Shown: positions 12,165-22,554, numbered from the stretch's first letter. The stretch is 64,000 nucleotides of DNA from Simmondsia chinensis (GCA_018398585.1 JAGTTD010000007.1:12950320-13014319); one strand, 5' to 3'. Notes: generated by a model from the sequence alone, not told the origin. Program-made: numbers and translations.

Positions 12165-13007
12165 CTACAAGGTGGGCTTTGTTCTTTGGGTCTTTAGGCT
12201 GGTTCTTCTTACTTCTACAGTCTTTGGCCATATGTCCACGTTTTCCACAGTCATAGCAATCTTCGAGGAATTTGTTATTCGGCTTTCGAATCTTTCCACC
12301 AGGCTTGAAATTTGAGTGATGCTTTTTTCCTTTGTTCTTGAACCTTTCAACAGTACTAGGCCTAGCTTTGACAATATTAGCTTTAGAATGGTCGAAGTAT
12401 GCGTACCCCCTGTCCTTAAGCCTATTTTATTCTTCAATTTTAAGTGGTTGACTAACTCCTCTAATGTCAAGTCCTTCTTTTTATGCATAAGTAGGTTTAT
12501 ATAATCCTTTCACGAAGATGGAAGTTTTTCAATTAAAACATATGCTTGAGTTATTTCGCAAATTTTAAGGCCTTCTGACAAAAGAGTAGTTACTATGTTT
12601 TCATATTCATGGACTTGATTAATGATTGGTTTATTGTCCATGAATTTGAAATCTAACCACTTACTAACAGCGCATTTTCTAGTCCCCGCATCATCACCCC
12701 CATATTTTTTCTTTAGGGAATCCCAAATCTCTTTTGCCGTGCTTAATTTTACAAAAATATCAAATAGCCCATCACTCATATAATGCAGTATATTTCCCCT
12801 ACAGGTTCGGTCGTCTACGGTGAATTTTTCTTCATATGCATTTTTCTCGTTTTCACCTTCAGGTGCCTTTTTCTCATAGAGTACGTAATCAAGACATACT
12901 AGTTGTAGGAAAAACAAATTTTTTTGGGACCACCTCTTATAGTTCTTCCCGTCAAGAGGCTCAACCTTAGACACGTCAGGAAGGGGTATTTTCGTTGCTA
13001 TGTTCAA
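12165..13007 (-). pseudogene. Copia A gag
   Basis: The start at 13007 gives PLPDVSKVEPLDGKNYKRW, a conserved N-terminus of plant copia Gag, and the UBN2-type capsid region continues to about 12510. After a break the nucleocapsid part follows. Its zinc knuckle CYDCGKRGHMAKDC (CX2CX4HX4C, about 12215-12260) is complete but in a different frame from its surroundings, so at least one frameshift lies inside gag. Gag would form the particle and bind element RNA. Confidence 0.85.
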
Positions 13008-13021
13008 ATATTAGTACGTCA

Positions 13022-13035
13022 AAATCGTCTTTTAG
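13022..13035 (-). promoter_or_regulatory. Candidate self-complementary primer site of copia A
   Basis: In element sense, two bases after the 5' LTR comes CTAAAAGACGATTT. It does not match the usual TGGTATCAGAGC complement of initiator Met tRNA, and it lacks the TGG start shared by sites that pair with a tRNA 3' end. It is the exact reverse complement of a segment in U5 of both LTRs (13362-13375 and 7865-7878), so the RNA could pair with itself at precisely the priming position. Its role is inference. Confidence 0.4.
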
Positions 13036-13037
13036 AT

Positions 13038-14002
13038 TGTTACATAAATACCGCGTACAACTGAAAATACTGCAATAATACTGGAAAATACAACGAGATA
13101 TACTGCAATAATACGACTGAAAATACAGCAAAATTACAGCCCGAAATTACAGTGAAAAATAGTAAAATTAATCTGCAAGTTACTGTAACTTAAGTAGTCT
13201 GATATATACCGAAATTCAGTCAAAAGTCCAGTGTTATAATGCAGTAAAATTTCAGTAAAAGATGCAACGAAATAAGTGAACACGACAATCAAATAATACC
13301 GAAAGAGGAAGAACAGGTTAGAAAATACCGAAGGTACCGTGCCGTGGGAAATGCCACTGTCCTAAAAGACGATTTCGCCTTTACTTCGGTGCAAACAGAT
13401 GTGTAGGCGGCCGTCCTCCAAGATTTACACGATCCGACCCGTAACGTGCACTCGTTAATTGCCAGTTAGGAACGCCTCGAACTTTGCCCAGAAACAGTGA
13501 AGAGAATTGGAAATAGACGTGAGAAAGAGAGGGAGAGATTTTATTGAGTTGTTGTGTTTGTATCACCATATGAAGGGCTTAATTTATACTGAATAATCAA
13601 GCTCCAACAGCCATATTTTTAGTTAATGCAGTCCCTAACAGCCATATTTTGTTTTAATGCAGTCCCAACAACCATTTTTTGTTTTAATGCAAAAAACCGT
13701 AATTGATTAAATGAGGAGATTAGCAGCGTTTATGCATTTTCCGATAAAATAAATATACTCGGTGTAAAAAGCTCACCCGCACCCTCGCCCGAGCACGGCA
13801 CGGCGCAACGGGCGAGCGGCGTTCGCGTGCGTGTGGTTTCCACCATTTTTTCACCCAAGGCTTAATTCAAATAGGTTGAAAATATACACCCTTATAAATC
13901 CAACCCCACCTCCTTAAATTGTCAATGTGGGATGGGGGTATTTACCAATTGGGATACAACTTTCCTACTAATTTAGATTTAGCTTGTATCATTTTTCTAG
14001 CA
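13038..14002 (-). repeat. Copia A 5' LTR
   Basis: This is 965 bp and the element's promoter-bearing LTR. In element order it holds a U3 tandem repeat of three 31-32 bp units (13605-13692), a TATA box (13581-13588), AATAAA, and U5. Relative to the 3' LTR it has an extra 15-bp GC-rich segment near 13407-13421. The segment at 13362-13375 is exactly complementary to the primer-site region at 13022-13035. Confidence 0.93.
13581..13588 (-). promoter_or_regulatory. Copia A LTR TATA box
   Basis: TATAAATT on the minus strand, placed directly downstream (element sense) of the U3 tandem repeats and upstream of AATAAA, as expected for an LTR promoter. The copy in the other LTR is at 8069-8076. The transcription start would lie some 30 nt further, near 13550; this is inferred. 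Confidence 0.6.
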
Positions 14003-14729
14003 GTAAGTTGCAGAAATTTGCGACACTCCCCCTTAGTGCGTGCTTATAGTTAACAACACCAAGAGCATTTAAAAACACTTCAAATTTAACTTTGGCAAGT
14101 GCTTTGGTCAAGATGTTTGCAATTTTATCTTCAATACCAATTTTTGATATCTTAACATCGTAGTTGAGACCATTTCTTTCATGAAATTTCAATTTGCTTC
14201 GTACAAGCATGGAATTCTAGATTTCTAGCAAGCTCGATCGCACTTTCTTTGTCACATTGAATGGGTACTGAATAGTTAAATTCAGAAACCATTTCTTGAA
14301 TGAGCCTCTTAAACCAAAGGCCCAAAACTTGAAAGAGCGACAATGGCTTTCTTTTTACTGCACCACGATACTGTGGTTGAATTTGTGTTGAAGCAAGAAC
14401 CTATTTTGGAACGGTTGTGATTCATGTCACATGCCCAATTTGCATCTATATAGAATGGTATATGTTGTTTCTACATCAACCCAAAATCTAGTGTACATTT
14501 TACATAGCGGAGAATCCTTTTAGTTGTAATGGAATGACCCACACATGATTGTCCATAAACTAAGAAACAATCCCTAAGAAATATGCTGTGCTGGGCCTTG
14601 TGATAGTTGGATAGAATAAACTACTGACAAGTTGTCAGACGAGTGTTGCATCATCCAATGGTCCATCCTCTTTAGTTAGCTTGAGGCTAGGTTCCACCAG
14701 AGTTGTCATACCTTTTGTCTCTGTTATAC
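14003..14729 (-). pseudogene. Copia B pol remnant: RT to RNase H end
   Basis: On the minus strand the part at 14044-14210 encodes the C-terminal tail of a copia RNase H region, with KIGIEDKIANILTKAL followed by a leucine-rich end. This is the usual last motif of copia polyproteins before the polypurine tract. From about 14210 to 14729 the similarity to late RT/RNase H continues only as fragments across stops and frameshifts. The RT text breaks at 14729, where copia C begins, and resumes at 19578 after one TATAC copy. Confidence 0.75.
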
Positions 14730-14902
14730 TGTTAGGTTTATGCCTCAAATTTTTATATTCAAGTGGAGGTGTGTAGGGACCGATTGATCGGGAGCAGAGG
14801 CTGATCGATCGAGAAACGTACGTAGACGACCCCCGCGTCCAGAGGGTCCACCGACCGATCGGTGGAATGCCGATCGATCGAGAGCGTGTTTTTACATGGG
14901 GC

Positions 14903-14910
14903 TATAAATA
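14903..14910 (+). promoter_or_regulatory. Copia C LTR TATA box
   Basis: TATAAATA, identical in both LTRs (second copy 19293-19300). It lies directly downstream of the palindrome cluster and upstream of the GA run and AATAAA, the expected U3/R arrangement. Confidence 0.65.
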
Positions 14911-14964
14911 TTGCCCTGGGTTTCTCGTGTTGAGTATCAAATTCAAAGCGAGCGCCGCTATCAT

Positions 14965-14968
<4 letters not shown>

Positions 14969-15006
<38 letters not shown>
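14969..15006. repeat. (GA)19 microsatellite in copia C 5' LTR
   Basis: Uninterrupted GA dinucleotide run of 38 bp. The counterpart in the 3' LTR is only 18 bp, so the difference arose after insertion, when the two LTRs were identical. Confidence 0.95.
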
Positions 15007-15009
<3 letters not shown>

Positions 15010-15205
15010 GGTTGTAATTTTTTTATTCTCAAATTAATAAAAGTCTCCATCTCCACTCGTGGTTTTCTTCCCTCTCGATTGAAGTGGGGTTTTCACATAA
15101 ATCATTGTGTTCTTATTTTTTATTCTCTTTTATCTGTATTACTTCTCATTTGTCATAGTATTTGATTTGAAGTAAGTACTTGGGATTCCACATTGCCTCA
15201 CAAAT

Positions 15206-15217
15206 TGGTATCAAAAA
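15206..15217 (+). promoter_or_regulatory. Copia C primer-binding site
   Basis: TGGTATCAAAAA begins four bases after the LTR and matches the first eight of the twelve bases (TGGTATCAGAGC) normally complementary to the 3' end of initiator Met tRNA. Confidence 0.7.
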
Positions 15218-15240
15218 CCCTTGTTGTTCGTTTTGGTACT

Positions 15241-15990
15241 ATGACGTCAGTGATTAGATCTGAAGTAGAGAAGTTTGGTGGTCAAGGGAGTTTCAGTTTG
15301 TGGCAAGTCCATGTTAAAGGTCTCCTGACATGGAATGGCCTGAAGAAAGTACGAGATGGAAAAAAGAAGAAGCCGGAGAGTTTATCTAAAACACAATGGG
15401 AGGAGTTAGATGAGAAGGCACTTATAGCTATTTAGAGGTGTCTTACAAACGATGATCTAACAGAAGTCATGGAGTTGAAAACCACTAAGGAGTTGTGGGA
15501 GAAGTTGCAGGAGATGTTCTGCTTCAAATCGGTCTCCAATAAACTCGCAATCAAGCGCCGGTTAATCATGTTTCGTATGTCAGAATGCACATCTCTTAAG
15601 AATCATCTTAGCGAATTCGATTCTATAATTCAAGAATTGAAGGAATTGGATGATACCCCTAAGGATGAGGATTAGGCCATGTTGTTATTGTGTTCACTCT
15701 CAAATTCTTATAAAGGCTTTGTAGAAAACATGATATATAGTGGTAGGCTAACTATCACTGTTGATGAGGTTAAGAGAAACCTAGTAAGTAAAGAGAAAGT
15801 TGATAGAGAATTGTCTAACTCTGTGAATAATCCTAGTAATGGGTTGTTTGTGAGAGGTAGGACTGAGACTAGAGGGTCTGATGGTGGTAAGAAGTCTAGG
15901 TCTAAATCTAGACATAAGAACCAGTCATGTAACTTTTGTCACAAGAAGCGACACATAAAGAAAAACTGTTATAAGCTTACGAATAAATAG
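15241..15990 (+). pseudogene. Copia C gag
   Basis: One frame from ATG 15241 with internal TAG stops at 15433 and 15673 and a further stop at 15988, and no frameshift. It opens with VEKFGGQGSFSLWQ, the Tnt1-type Gag start, and the capsid region runs through LWEKLQEMF and LKNHLSEFDSIIQEL. The nucleocapsid has a CX2CX4HX4C knuckle, CNFCHKKRHIKKNC. Its residue before His is Arg, where Gly is common. The stop at 15673 reads as a CAG-to-TAG change before AMLLL. An alternative ATG at 15193 would lie inside the LTR and is unlikely. Confidence 0.88.
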
Positions 15991-15999
15991 AAAGAAGAT

Positions 16000-16670
16000 A
16001 ACAGGAATGACCATAATAGAGGTGATAAGTCCTCTGAGGCTGGTGTAATTGAAGATAAGGGAGATGCTGATGTCCTACTAGTAACCGAGTCAAAGACCAG
16101 GTCCAAAAATAAGTGGATCATGGATTCGGGTTGTTCTTACCATGTTTGTCTTAACAGAGACTGGTGCACCCCTTCTAAGTCAATTCAGGGCGAGTAGTCT
16201 TGATGGGCAACGATGCCAGGTGTAAGGTGATGGGTATTGGGACAGTTCGTGTGAAGATGTTTGATGGTACTATCAGGACACTTAGCGACGTGAGGCACGC
16301 TCTAAACTTGAAAAAGAACCTTATCTCTTTAGGTACCCTTGAGTCCAATGGATAAAAGTACACAGCTGAAGGTGGAGCTATAAGGGTCAGTAAAGGTGCA
16401 TTGATTATAATGAAGGGTAGAAGGGTAGGAACCTTGTACCAGCTTGTAGGTTCTACCGTGACAGGGACAGTAGCTGTTTCTACACCATCTATAACAGATA
16501 CAGAGATCACTAAGATGTGGCACATGAGATTGGGCCATATAAGTGATAAAGGGCTGTCAGAGTTGAGTAAGAGGGGTCTGTTATGTGGTCAGTCAACTGG
16601 ACTGATGGATTTCTGTGAGCATTGTGTATAGGGGAAGCAGAAGAGAGTCAGCTTCAAGCTGGTAGTACAT
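16000..16670 (+). pseudogene. Copia C protease and pre-integrase domain
   Basis: WIMDSGCSYHVC near 16114-16149 is the aspartic protease active site, with DSGC, which occurs in this copia subgroup in place of DSGA. The rest of the protease is frameshifted. The pre-integrase zinc domain follows: [20 protein letters not shown] and FCEHCV (16401-16631) provide the HHCC ligands. A stop follows directly after the last cysteine. Confidence 0.82.
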
Positions 16671-17228
16671 CAGACTAAAGGAACGTTGGACTATATATTC
16701 AGATTTGTGGAGACCGTCCAGAGTTGCTTCCAAAGGAGGTTCAAGGTATTTACTAACATTCATTGATGAATTTTCAAGAAAAGTTTGGGTCTATTTTCTT
16801 AAGCAGAAAAATGAAGTTTATGAAGTCTTCAAGAAGTGGAAGACGCTGCAGGATTAGGGAGAGAATGGTGGGTAGAGGCAGTTAACATGGCTTGTTACTT
16901 AGTGAATCGATCCCCTCATTCATCGCTTTAGTTGAAGACTCTAGAAGAGGTATGGTATGGTTTTCCTGCTGATTATTCCCATTTGAAAATATTTGGTCAT
17001 CCTGCTTATGCTTATGTTAATGATGGAAAGTTAGAGCCTAGGGCCAAGAAGTGTATCTTTCTTTGCTATACATCAGGTGTGAAGGGATATCATTTATGGG
17101 ATTCAAAATCTCATAAAATTATGACTAGTAGAGATGTCACTTTATATGAATCTGCTCTACTACATCAGCCACACACGCCCTCCTTAGTTCGTGAATCAGT
17201 TCAGGGGCAGAAGCCTAATGAAAGTTAG
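16671..17228 (+). pseudogene. Copia C integrase with core deletion
   Basis: The core starts with YLLTFIDEFSRKVWVYFLK but breaks at about 16850, just after VFKKWKTLQ. It resumes with WWVEAVNMACYLVNRSPHS, which lies beyond the catalytic Glu. About 80-100 residues holding the second Asp (RSDNGGEY type) and the Glu (NGVAERMNR type) are therefore missing. The C-terminal part (16932-17228), with HLKIFGHPAYAYV and SRDVTLYESALL, remains open. This copy has lost integration activity. Confidence 0.85.
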
Positions 17229-17439
17229 ATATAGTCAGAAAGTTCAGATCAGCAGCAAGTAGTTCAGTTTGAGAGTATGCAGGTACCTTCAGTACAGGTT
17301 TCTGATGAAGATGAAGCAACAGAAACAGGTCAGCAGGTCGAGCAGCATACAATTGTAGGTGGTAGGCAGAAAGGGCAGATTAGGTCGCCACAGAGATATG
17401 GATGCCTTACTACAGCTAAGACAGTGGAAGATTATTAAC

Positions 17440-19003
17440 CGTCTTCATATTCAGAAGTTGTATCTAGATCTGACTTAGAGAAGTGGCTAATGGCCATGCA
17501 TTAAGAAATGGAGTCATTACAGAAGAATCCGACTTGGCAGCTGGTCAAGCATCAAACAGGAAAGAGAGTTATTGGATGAAAATGGGTCTTCAAATGAAAA
17601 GAAGGCATTCCTAGAGTGGAAGATGCAAGGTACAAGGCTCGGTTAGTAGCTAAAGGCTACAGTCAGGTACACGGTGTTGATTTTCATGATATTTTCTCAC
17701 TTGTTATTAGACATTGTTCCATATGAGCAATACTTGCTTTAGTAGCTGTGCATGATTTAGAGCTTGAGTAGTTAGATGTGAAAACTGCATTTTTGCATGG
17801 TGAGAGAGAGGAGAGTATTTACATGCATCAGCCTGAAGGCTTCGTTGTTGAGGGTACGGAAGATCGTGTCTGTTTATTGAAAAAATCTTTATATGGTTTG
17901 AGGCAGTCACCTAGGCAGCGGTACAAGAGGTTTGATCAATTTATGACTAGCCATGGGTTCTTTAGAAGCAAGTATGACAGTTGTGTATACTTTAGGAAGA
18001 CAGATTCGGGCTCTTTTGTTTATCTTCTACTATACGTTGATGATATGTTAATTGCAGCTAAGGACATGATAGATTTTGATGATTTAAAAGCAATGTTGAA
18101 AAGCGAGTTCAAGATGAAAGACTTAGGAGCAGCTAAGAAGATTCTTGGCATGGAGATCAGTAGGGACCGAAAAGCAGGGAAGTTGTACTTGTCTCAGAAG
18201 AAGTACATTGAGAAGGTTCTGGATCGATTTCACATGAAGGATGCTGAACCTGTTAGCACTTCCTTAGCTGCTCATTTCAAGCTTTTAGCATTGGATTCAA
18301 CTCAAACTGAGGAGGATGCCAGGTACATGTCACAGGTCCCTTATTCTAGTGCTATGGATAGTATTATGTATGCTATGGTATGTACTCGTCCAGATATTAT
18401 GCTGTGAGCAAAGTGAGTAGATACATGGCGAATCCAGAAAAGAAGCATTGGAACAATGTTAGATGGATTCTTAGGTACTGACGTGACACTTCTAATGTAT
18501 GTTTGGAATTTGGGAAGAGTAAATAATGTTTAGTAGGGTATGTTGACTCAGATTATGGTGGAGACCTCAATAAGAGGAAATCTACTTCTCGTTATGTATT
18601 TTGTTTGGGAGACAACACTATCAGTTGGACAGTATGTCTACAATCAGTTACTACGCAATCGACTACTGAGGCCGAGTATATGGCAGTTACAGAAGTGTTC
18701 AAGGAAGCCGTTTGGTTGAGAGGTTTGATTAGTGATATCAGTGTTGATCAGGGCATTGTTGGGGTTTACTGTGATAGCCAATCAGCGATTCACCTAGCTA
18801 AAGATCAGATGATGCACCATGATAGAATGAAGCACATTGATGTCAAGCATCATTTTATGCGAGATCTAATAGATAAGCGGAAGGTGGACTTGAAGAAGAT
18901 TGGTACTGAAGATAACCCAGCAGACATGTTCACTAAAGTTCTTCTCGGCAGGAAATTCGAGCATTGTTCGAACTTGGTTGGGCTCTCAGTTTCAGTTTAT
19001 TAA
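17440..19003 (+). pseudogene. Copia C reverse transcriptase-RNase H
   Basis: RT begins with decayed RSDLEKWLMAMH and GKRVIG.KWVFK blocks. The open part at 17778-18407 has LYGLRQSPRQRYKRFD, the intact catalytic YVDD (18033-18044) and LSQKKYIEKVLDRFHMKDA, ending at CTRPDI. A frameshift follows, and RNase H reopens at 18605-19003 with TEAEYMAVTEVFKEAVWL, YCDSQSAIHLAKDQ, a KHIDVKHHF block and DNPADMFTKVL. At least three stops or frameshifts inactivate the whole. Confidence 0.9.
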
Positions 19004-19079
19004 CCCCAGTGTGGGGGTGTTTTTGGAGAAGGTGGAGATATTTTATTTTGGTGATTGAATTTGTGTCAAGGTGGAGATT

Positions 19080-19572
19080 TGTTAAGTTTATGCCTCAAAT
19101 TCTAATATTCAAGTGGAGGCGTGCAGGGAGTACCCCGATCGATCGGGAGCAGAGGTTGATCGATTGGGAAACTTACGTAGAAGACCCCCGCGTCCAGAGG
19201 GTCCAACGATCAATTGGTGGAATGCCAATCGATCAGGACCGCGATTGATCGGGACCCCTCAGATCGATCGGGAGTCTGGTTTTACATGGCGCTATAAATA
19301 CAGCCCTAGGTTTCACGTGTTTAGTATCCAATTCAAAGCGAGCGCCGCTGTTATCAAAGAGAGAGAGAGAGAGAGAAGTGATTGTAATTCTTCTATTCTC
19401 AGATCAATAAAAGTCTTTATCTCTGCCCATGGTTTTCTCCCCTCTCGATTGAAGAGGGGTTTCTATGTAAGTCATTGTGTTCTTGTTTTTCGTTCTCTTT
19501 TATCCGTATTACTTCTCACTTGTCGTAGTATTTGATACGAATTAAGTATTTGAGATTCTGCATTTCATCACA
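19080..19572 (+). repeat. Copia C 3' LTR
   Basis: 493 bp. It has the same arrangement as the 5' LTR, with a fuller GATCGATCGG cluster (19135-19275), TATAAATA at 19293-19300, a (GA)9 run (19359-19376) and AATAAA near 19407. It ends CA at 19572, before TATAC. Confidence 0.92.
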
Positions 19573-19577
19573 TATAC

Positions 19578-20210
19578 TAAAACAATCAAGCAAACTTACT
19601 ACTGACCCTCTTTGAGAGATAAAATAGGCATATGATTTTTTTACTTCTAGGCCAAGAAAACATCCAACTTCACCCAAACTCTTCATTTCAAAATGGATAG
19701 ATATGGCATCTTGAAGACGAGTTATTTCAGATTGTCTTTTTCGTTGATGATCATATCATCCGCATATAAAAAGAATGAGTATTGTGCATATTATGGATTT
19801 TTGTAACAAATAAGATTAGATCTGTACTTGAGGACTTGAAGCCACCTAAAACACGATATTAAGCAATCTCACCATACCAAGCATGTGGATTTTGCTTAAA
19901 GCCATATGATGCCTTCTTGAGTCAGGAAACATGACAGGGAACTCCTTAAAAATAAATCCATGCAGTTGTTCCATAAACATATCGTGATCTAATTCGCCAT
20001 AGAGAAAAGCATTCTTGATGTCTAATTGCCACAATTTCTTGCCTCTGTGCGAAACTAAAGAAATAATTATTTAAACTGTTACCATTTTGGTAATAGGGCT
20101 GAAAAGTCTTCTCATATTGCCAAGAAAAGGCACATACAACAAGACAAGCTTTATATTTGTCAAAAGTGCCATTGACCTTTTTCTTTAACTTGTAAACTAG
20201 TTTTATTTAG
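19578..20210 (-). pseudogene. Copia B pol remnant: RT
   Basis: The minus-strand sequence has clear copia RT motifs in broken frames. WQLDIKNAFLYGELDHDMF (19846-20034) is the QLDVKTAFLNG-type block, preceded by KLKKKVNGTFDKYKACLVV around 20200, the KARLVAKG block. The region near 19750-19790 encodes a decayed YVDD neighbourhood. Stops and frameshifts are frequent, so it cannot be functional. It is the 5' portion of the RT whose 3' portion is at 14003-14729. Confidence 0.75.
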
Positions 20211-20921
20211 AAAATCCTTTAAGAAAATTTTCCATTCTGTATGTTCTCTTATAGATAATAGACCACTTTTTTTTTATTCGACCTTTACAAAGTGCGAATT
20301 TAGAAAATCCTTTGAAAGAAATTTTCCATTTTTTAAAATTTTTTGGCTCATATAACTTTTTGTAAACTCATGTCTAGACAACAAACTTTTTGGATTAAAC
20401 AGCATGGCTCATAAACCAACTCGTAACATAATCATCTTCTCACAAATTTTTTCCAAAAATTTTCTAACTACAACTTGGTTATAGTTTTTCATATATTGGT
20501 AAAAAATCCAAGAAAATTGTCTTTTACACTTTCTTTCTAATTTCACTCAATTTGACACCAAAAGTCACAAACTTAATGTTTCACTAGCTCAGGCCAAATT
20601 CATATCAATCTAAGGCTAACATGGGAAAAATATACTGAAATGTGGCTAATCAATGCACATGTAAGCATCTGCGTAATAAATTACATATATCATCAAAATA
20701 TAGTAATACTTGTCTTTGTATATAAGAGCACATATAGATGCATATATATGATAGTTCTATTTTTATTTTTTTTTCGAATAAACCACATTTAAATAATTAT
20801 CTATTGAATATCAACCACATTGCAAGCTCAAAATCTGCATGCATTATTTAGCTAAACTTCAAATCCTCATTTAAGTAAATCCTCTTCAGCTTTAAGAATC
20901 TTTGTGTGTGTGTGTGTGTAT

Positions 20922-20970
<49 letters not shown>

Positions 20971-22554
20971 TTTTTCTTTTCCTTCAAAATCTATTATATA
21001 TAGAGGTAGAATCATTATTTTCAGTAGTGTATAATACAAACTATACAATCCTAATTTTTCTTAAAACTCAAAAAATTAAACCATTAACATTTATTCGATT
21101 ACACACAATTTTAAACTTCTACATGGCATGTATATAATTTTAACCAATTTTATCTGTTCTGTTTCTGAACAATACTGTACTTGTATCAGAGATAATTTGG
21201 TGCTTAGATCAAGCTAACCCCATGTCTTTAATATCCTCCAAATCAATTAGCCTCGAGGTTGTTGAAAAACAAGCATCATATGCTAGGAAGTAATAGGCCA
21301 ATCCAGACAAAATTGCATAATTATCATGAAGCAATGGCATAATTATTTTTACTTTAAATTCATTTTCTCATCATCTAGCTCCAGTGAAATCAACCTTACA
21401 ACATCAATACTCAACTTTGCATACTATTACTAAGCCAAGTATATATACATACTCTCCTTTATATATGTATATTCTCTTTTTCTTTGGTTTTTTTTTTTTT
21501 TTTTTAATTTTAATCTTCATACAATCACAATGGTCTAGGTGTTCTAAGTGTTTAACAAAAGCTAACAACTAAACAAGTGCTACGGCATTGAATCTACGTC
21601 TTTAACCACATACCTAGACTTACAGCACAAGCCATCATGGCTACTACATAGGGCTAACTCATTGGAGTTTAATAAGTAATATGCCATAAATTTAATCAGA
21701 AGACTTGCATCAGTTTTTAAGAACATGGTCTAGGTTTATAAAATAAATCTATAACCACATATAATATATTACTAACTCGATGCTTGCATAATGAACTAAC
21801 GATAGGAACATTTCATCCAAATAACAATTATAAGTGGTTAATTTTATTTAATAATCCTATAGTATTGTTTCGAAAGATGATTTTTTCTCCTTAATTTTTC
21901 CTTTGATCAATTCTAATTTTCACCTATATATATCCCTAGAGTATAATTACTATATCCCAAGATTATAATCCTTTTCAACATTATGACATGACCAGTTAGC
22001 GGAGAACATGATTTATTGAAGATTATTGCCAATATTAGTAGATAACTAAAAGCATCAAATAAAGCAAGTTTCCTTTCTAAGACTGTTGGAAATATTTTCG
22101 TGATATACATCGAATAACCATTATAAAGAAAAACATTTCATAAATTACATCATTCAAACCTTAATAACACAATATAATATTAGGAGACATAATATAGTAT
22201 AAAAATTTCATCAATTCAAGCCCCAACAATCATGTACACAATGACCACAATGAGTGAAAATAAATTAAGGGAAATATATTTTAGAAAACATATCTTAATT
22301 GAGTTGAGGCACATAAGAATGCTCTCCTTATAAAGGAAATACCCCTCTTACACGAATATTGCTATTAAGCTTGAATATGCTCCGTTTTTAATATTCAACA
22401 ACCCATCGGACCTTTATCAATGTAGTAATAAAATGTCCCTAAACTACAACTACTAAGCTCACAATTTTTTCGAAAGAGTAGGGGAAATTGAAAGAGTAAA
22501 ATATTTTATGTAGTATCTCATTTTCCCATCATACTCATGTTTTTAATTTCCTAA
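20211..22554. other. AT-rich spacer
   Basis: No gene is supported. It contains an imperfect direct repeat of about 35 bp around TTTAGAAAATCCTTT (20214 and 20300), the TG/TA/T microsatellite at 20905-20975 and a T tract at 21489-21505. Short open frames here are low-complexity. Confidence 0.55.
20905..20975. repeat. Compound microsatellite (TG)n(TA)n(T)n
   Basis: TG repeats pass through TATACATACA into about ten TA units and then a T run of more than 20. The open frames crossing it on both strands are artefacts of the repeat. Confidence 0.95.

Larger units (their letters stand above)
7535..14002 (-). mobile_element. Copia A, complete LTR retrotransposon
   Basis: A complete minus-strand Ty1/copia element: two long LTRs, gag-protease-integrase-RT-RNase H order, and identical 5-bp target duplications GTAAG (7530-7534 and 14003-14007). 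LTRs start TG and end CA. In element sense a polypurine-like tract TTTGAGGGGAAT precedes the 3' LTR. No tRNA-type primer-binding site is visible next to the 5' LTR. It inserted 23 bp into the 3' LTR of copia B. The RT frame is still open for 455 codons, but gag and integrase carry frameshifts and a catalytic substitution, so the copy is not autonomous. Confidence 0.93.
14730..15202 (+). repeat. Copia C 5' LTR
   Basis: 473 bp. It contains several GATCGATCGG-like palindromes (14784-14886), a TATA box (14903-14910), a (GA)19 run (14969-15006) and AATAAA near 15028. Compared with the 3' LTR it lacks about 38 bp of the GATCGATCGG cluster but has a GA run 20 bp longer. Confidence 0.92.
14730..19572 (+). 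mobile_element. Copia C, Tnt1-like complete LTR retrotransposon
   Basis: Plus-strand element with LTRs of 473 and 493 bp, TG...CA ends and identical TATAC target duplications (14725-14729 and 19573-19577). A Met-type primer site (TGGTATCA, 15206-15213) follows the 5' LTR, and a purine tract AAGGTGGAGATT (19068-19079) precedes the 3' LTR. Domain order is gag, protease, integrase, RT, RNase H, with Tnt1-like signatures. Gag is interrupted by stops and most of the integrase core is deleted. It lies inside the RT of copia B, in the opposite orientation. Confidence 0.93.
7216..20210 (-). mobile_element. Copia B, old element split by two later copias
   Basis: Copia B is the host of this nest and survives in three pieces. 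Part of its 3' LTR lies at about 7216-7534. The 3' LTR start, polypurine tract, RNase H end and late RT lie at 14003-14729. More RT lies at 19578-20210. In element sense the polypurine tract AAGGGGGAG (14026-14034) directly precedes an LTR start TGTCG (14021-14025). Copia A lies 23 bp inside that LTR and copia C lies within RT. No 5' LTR, gag or integrase is visible beyond 20.2 kb, so the element is also 5'-truncated or decayed. The outer left edge is approximate. Confidence 0.7.

Noticed and set aside
20848..21137. Open frames on both strands rich in Lys or Phe/Tyr/Ile
   Set aside because: Translation of a TG/TA/T microsatellite.
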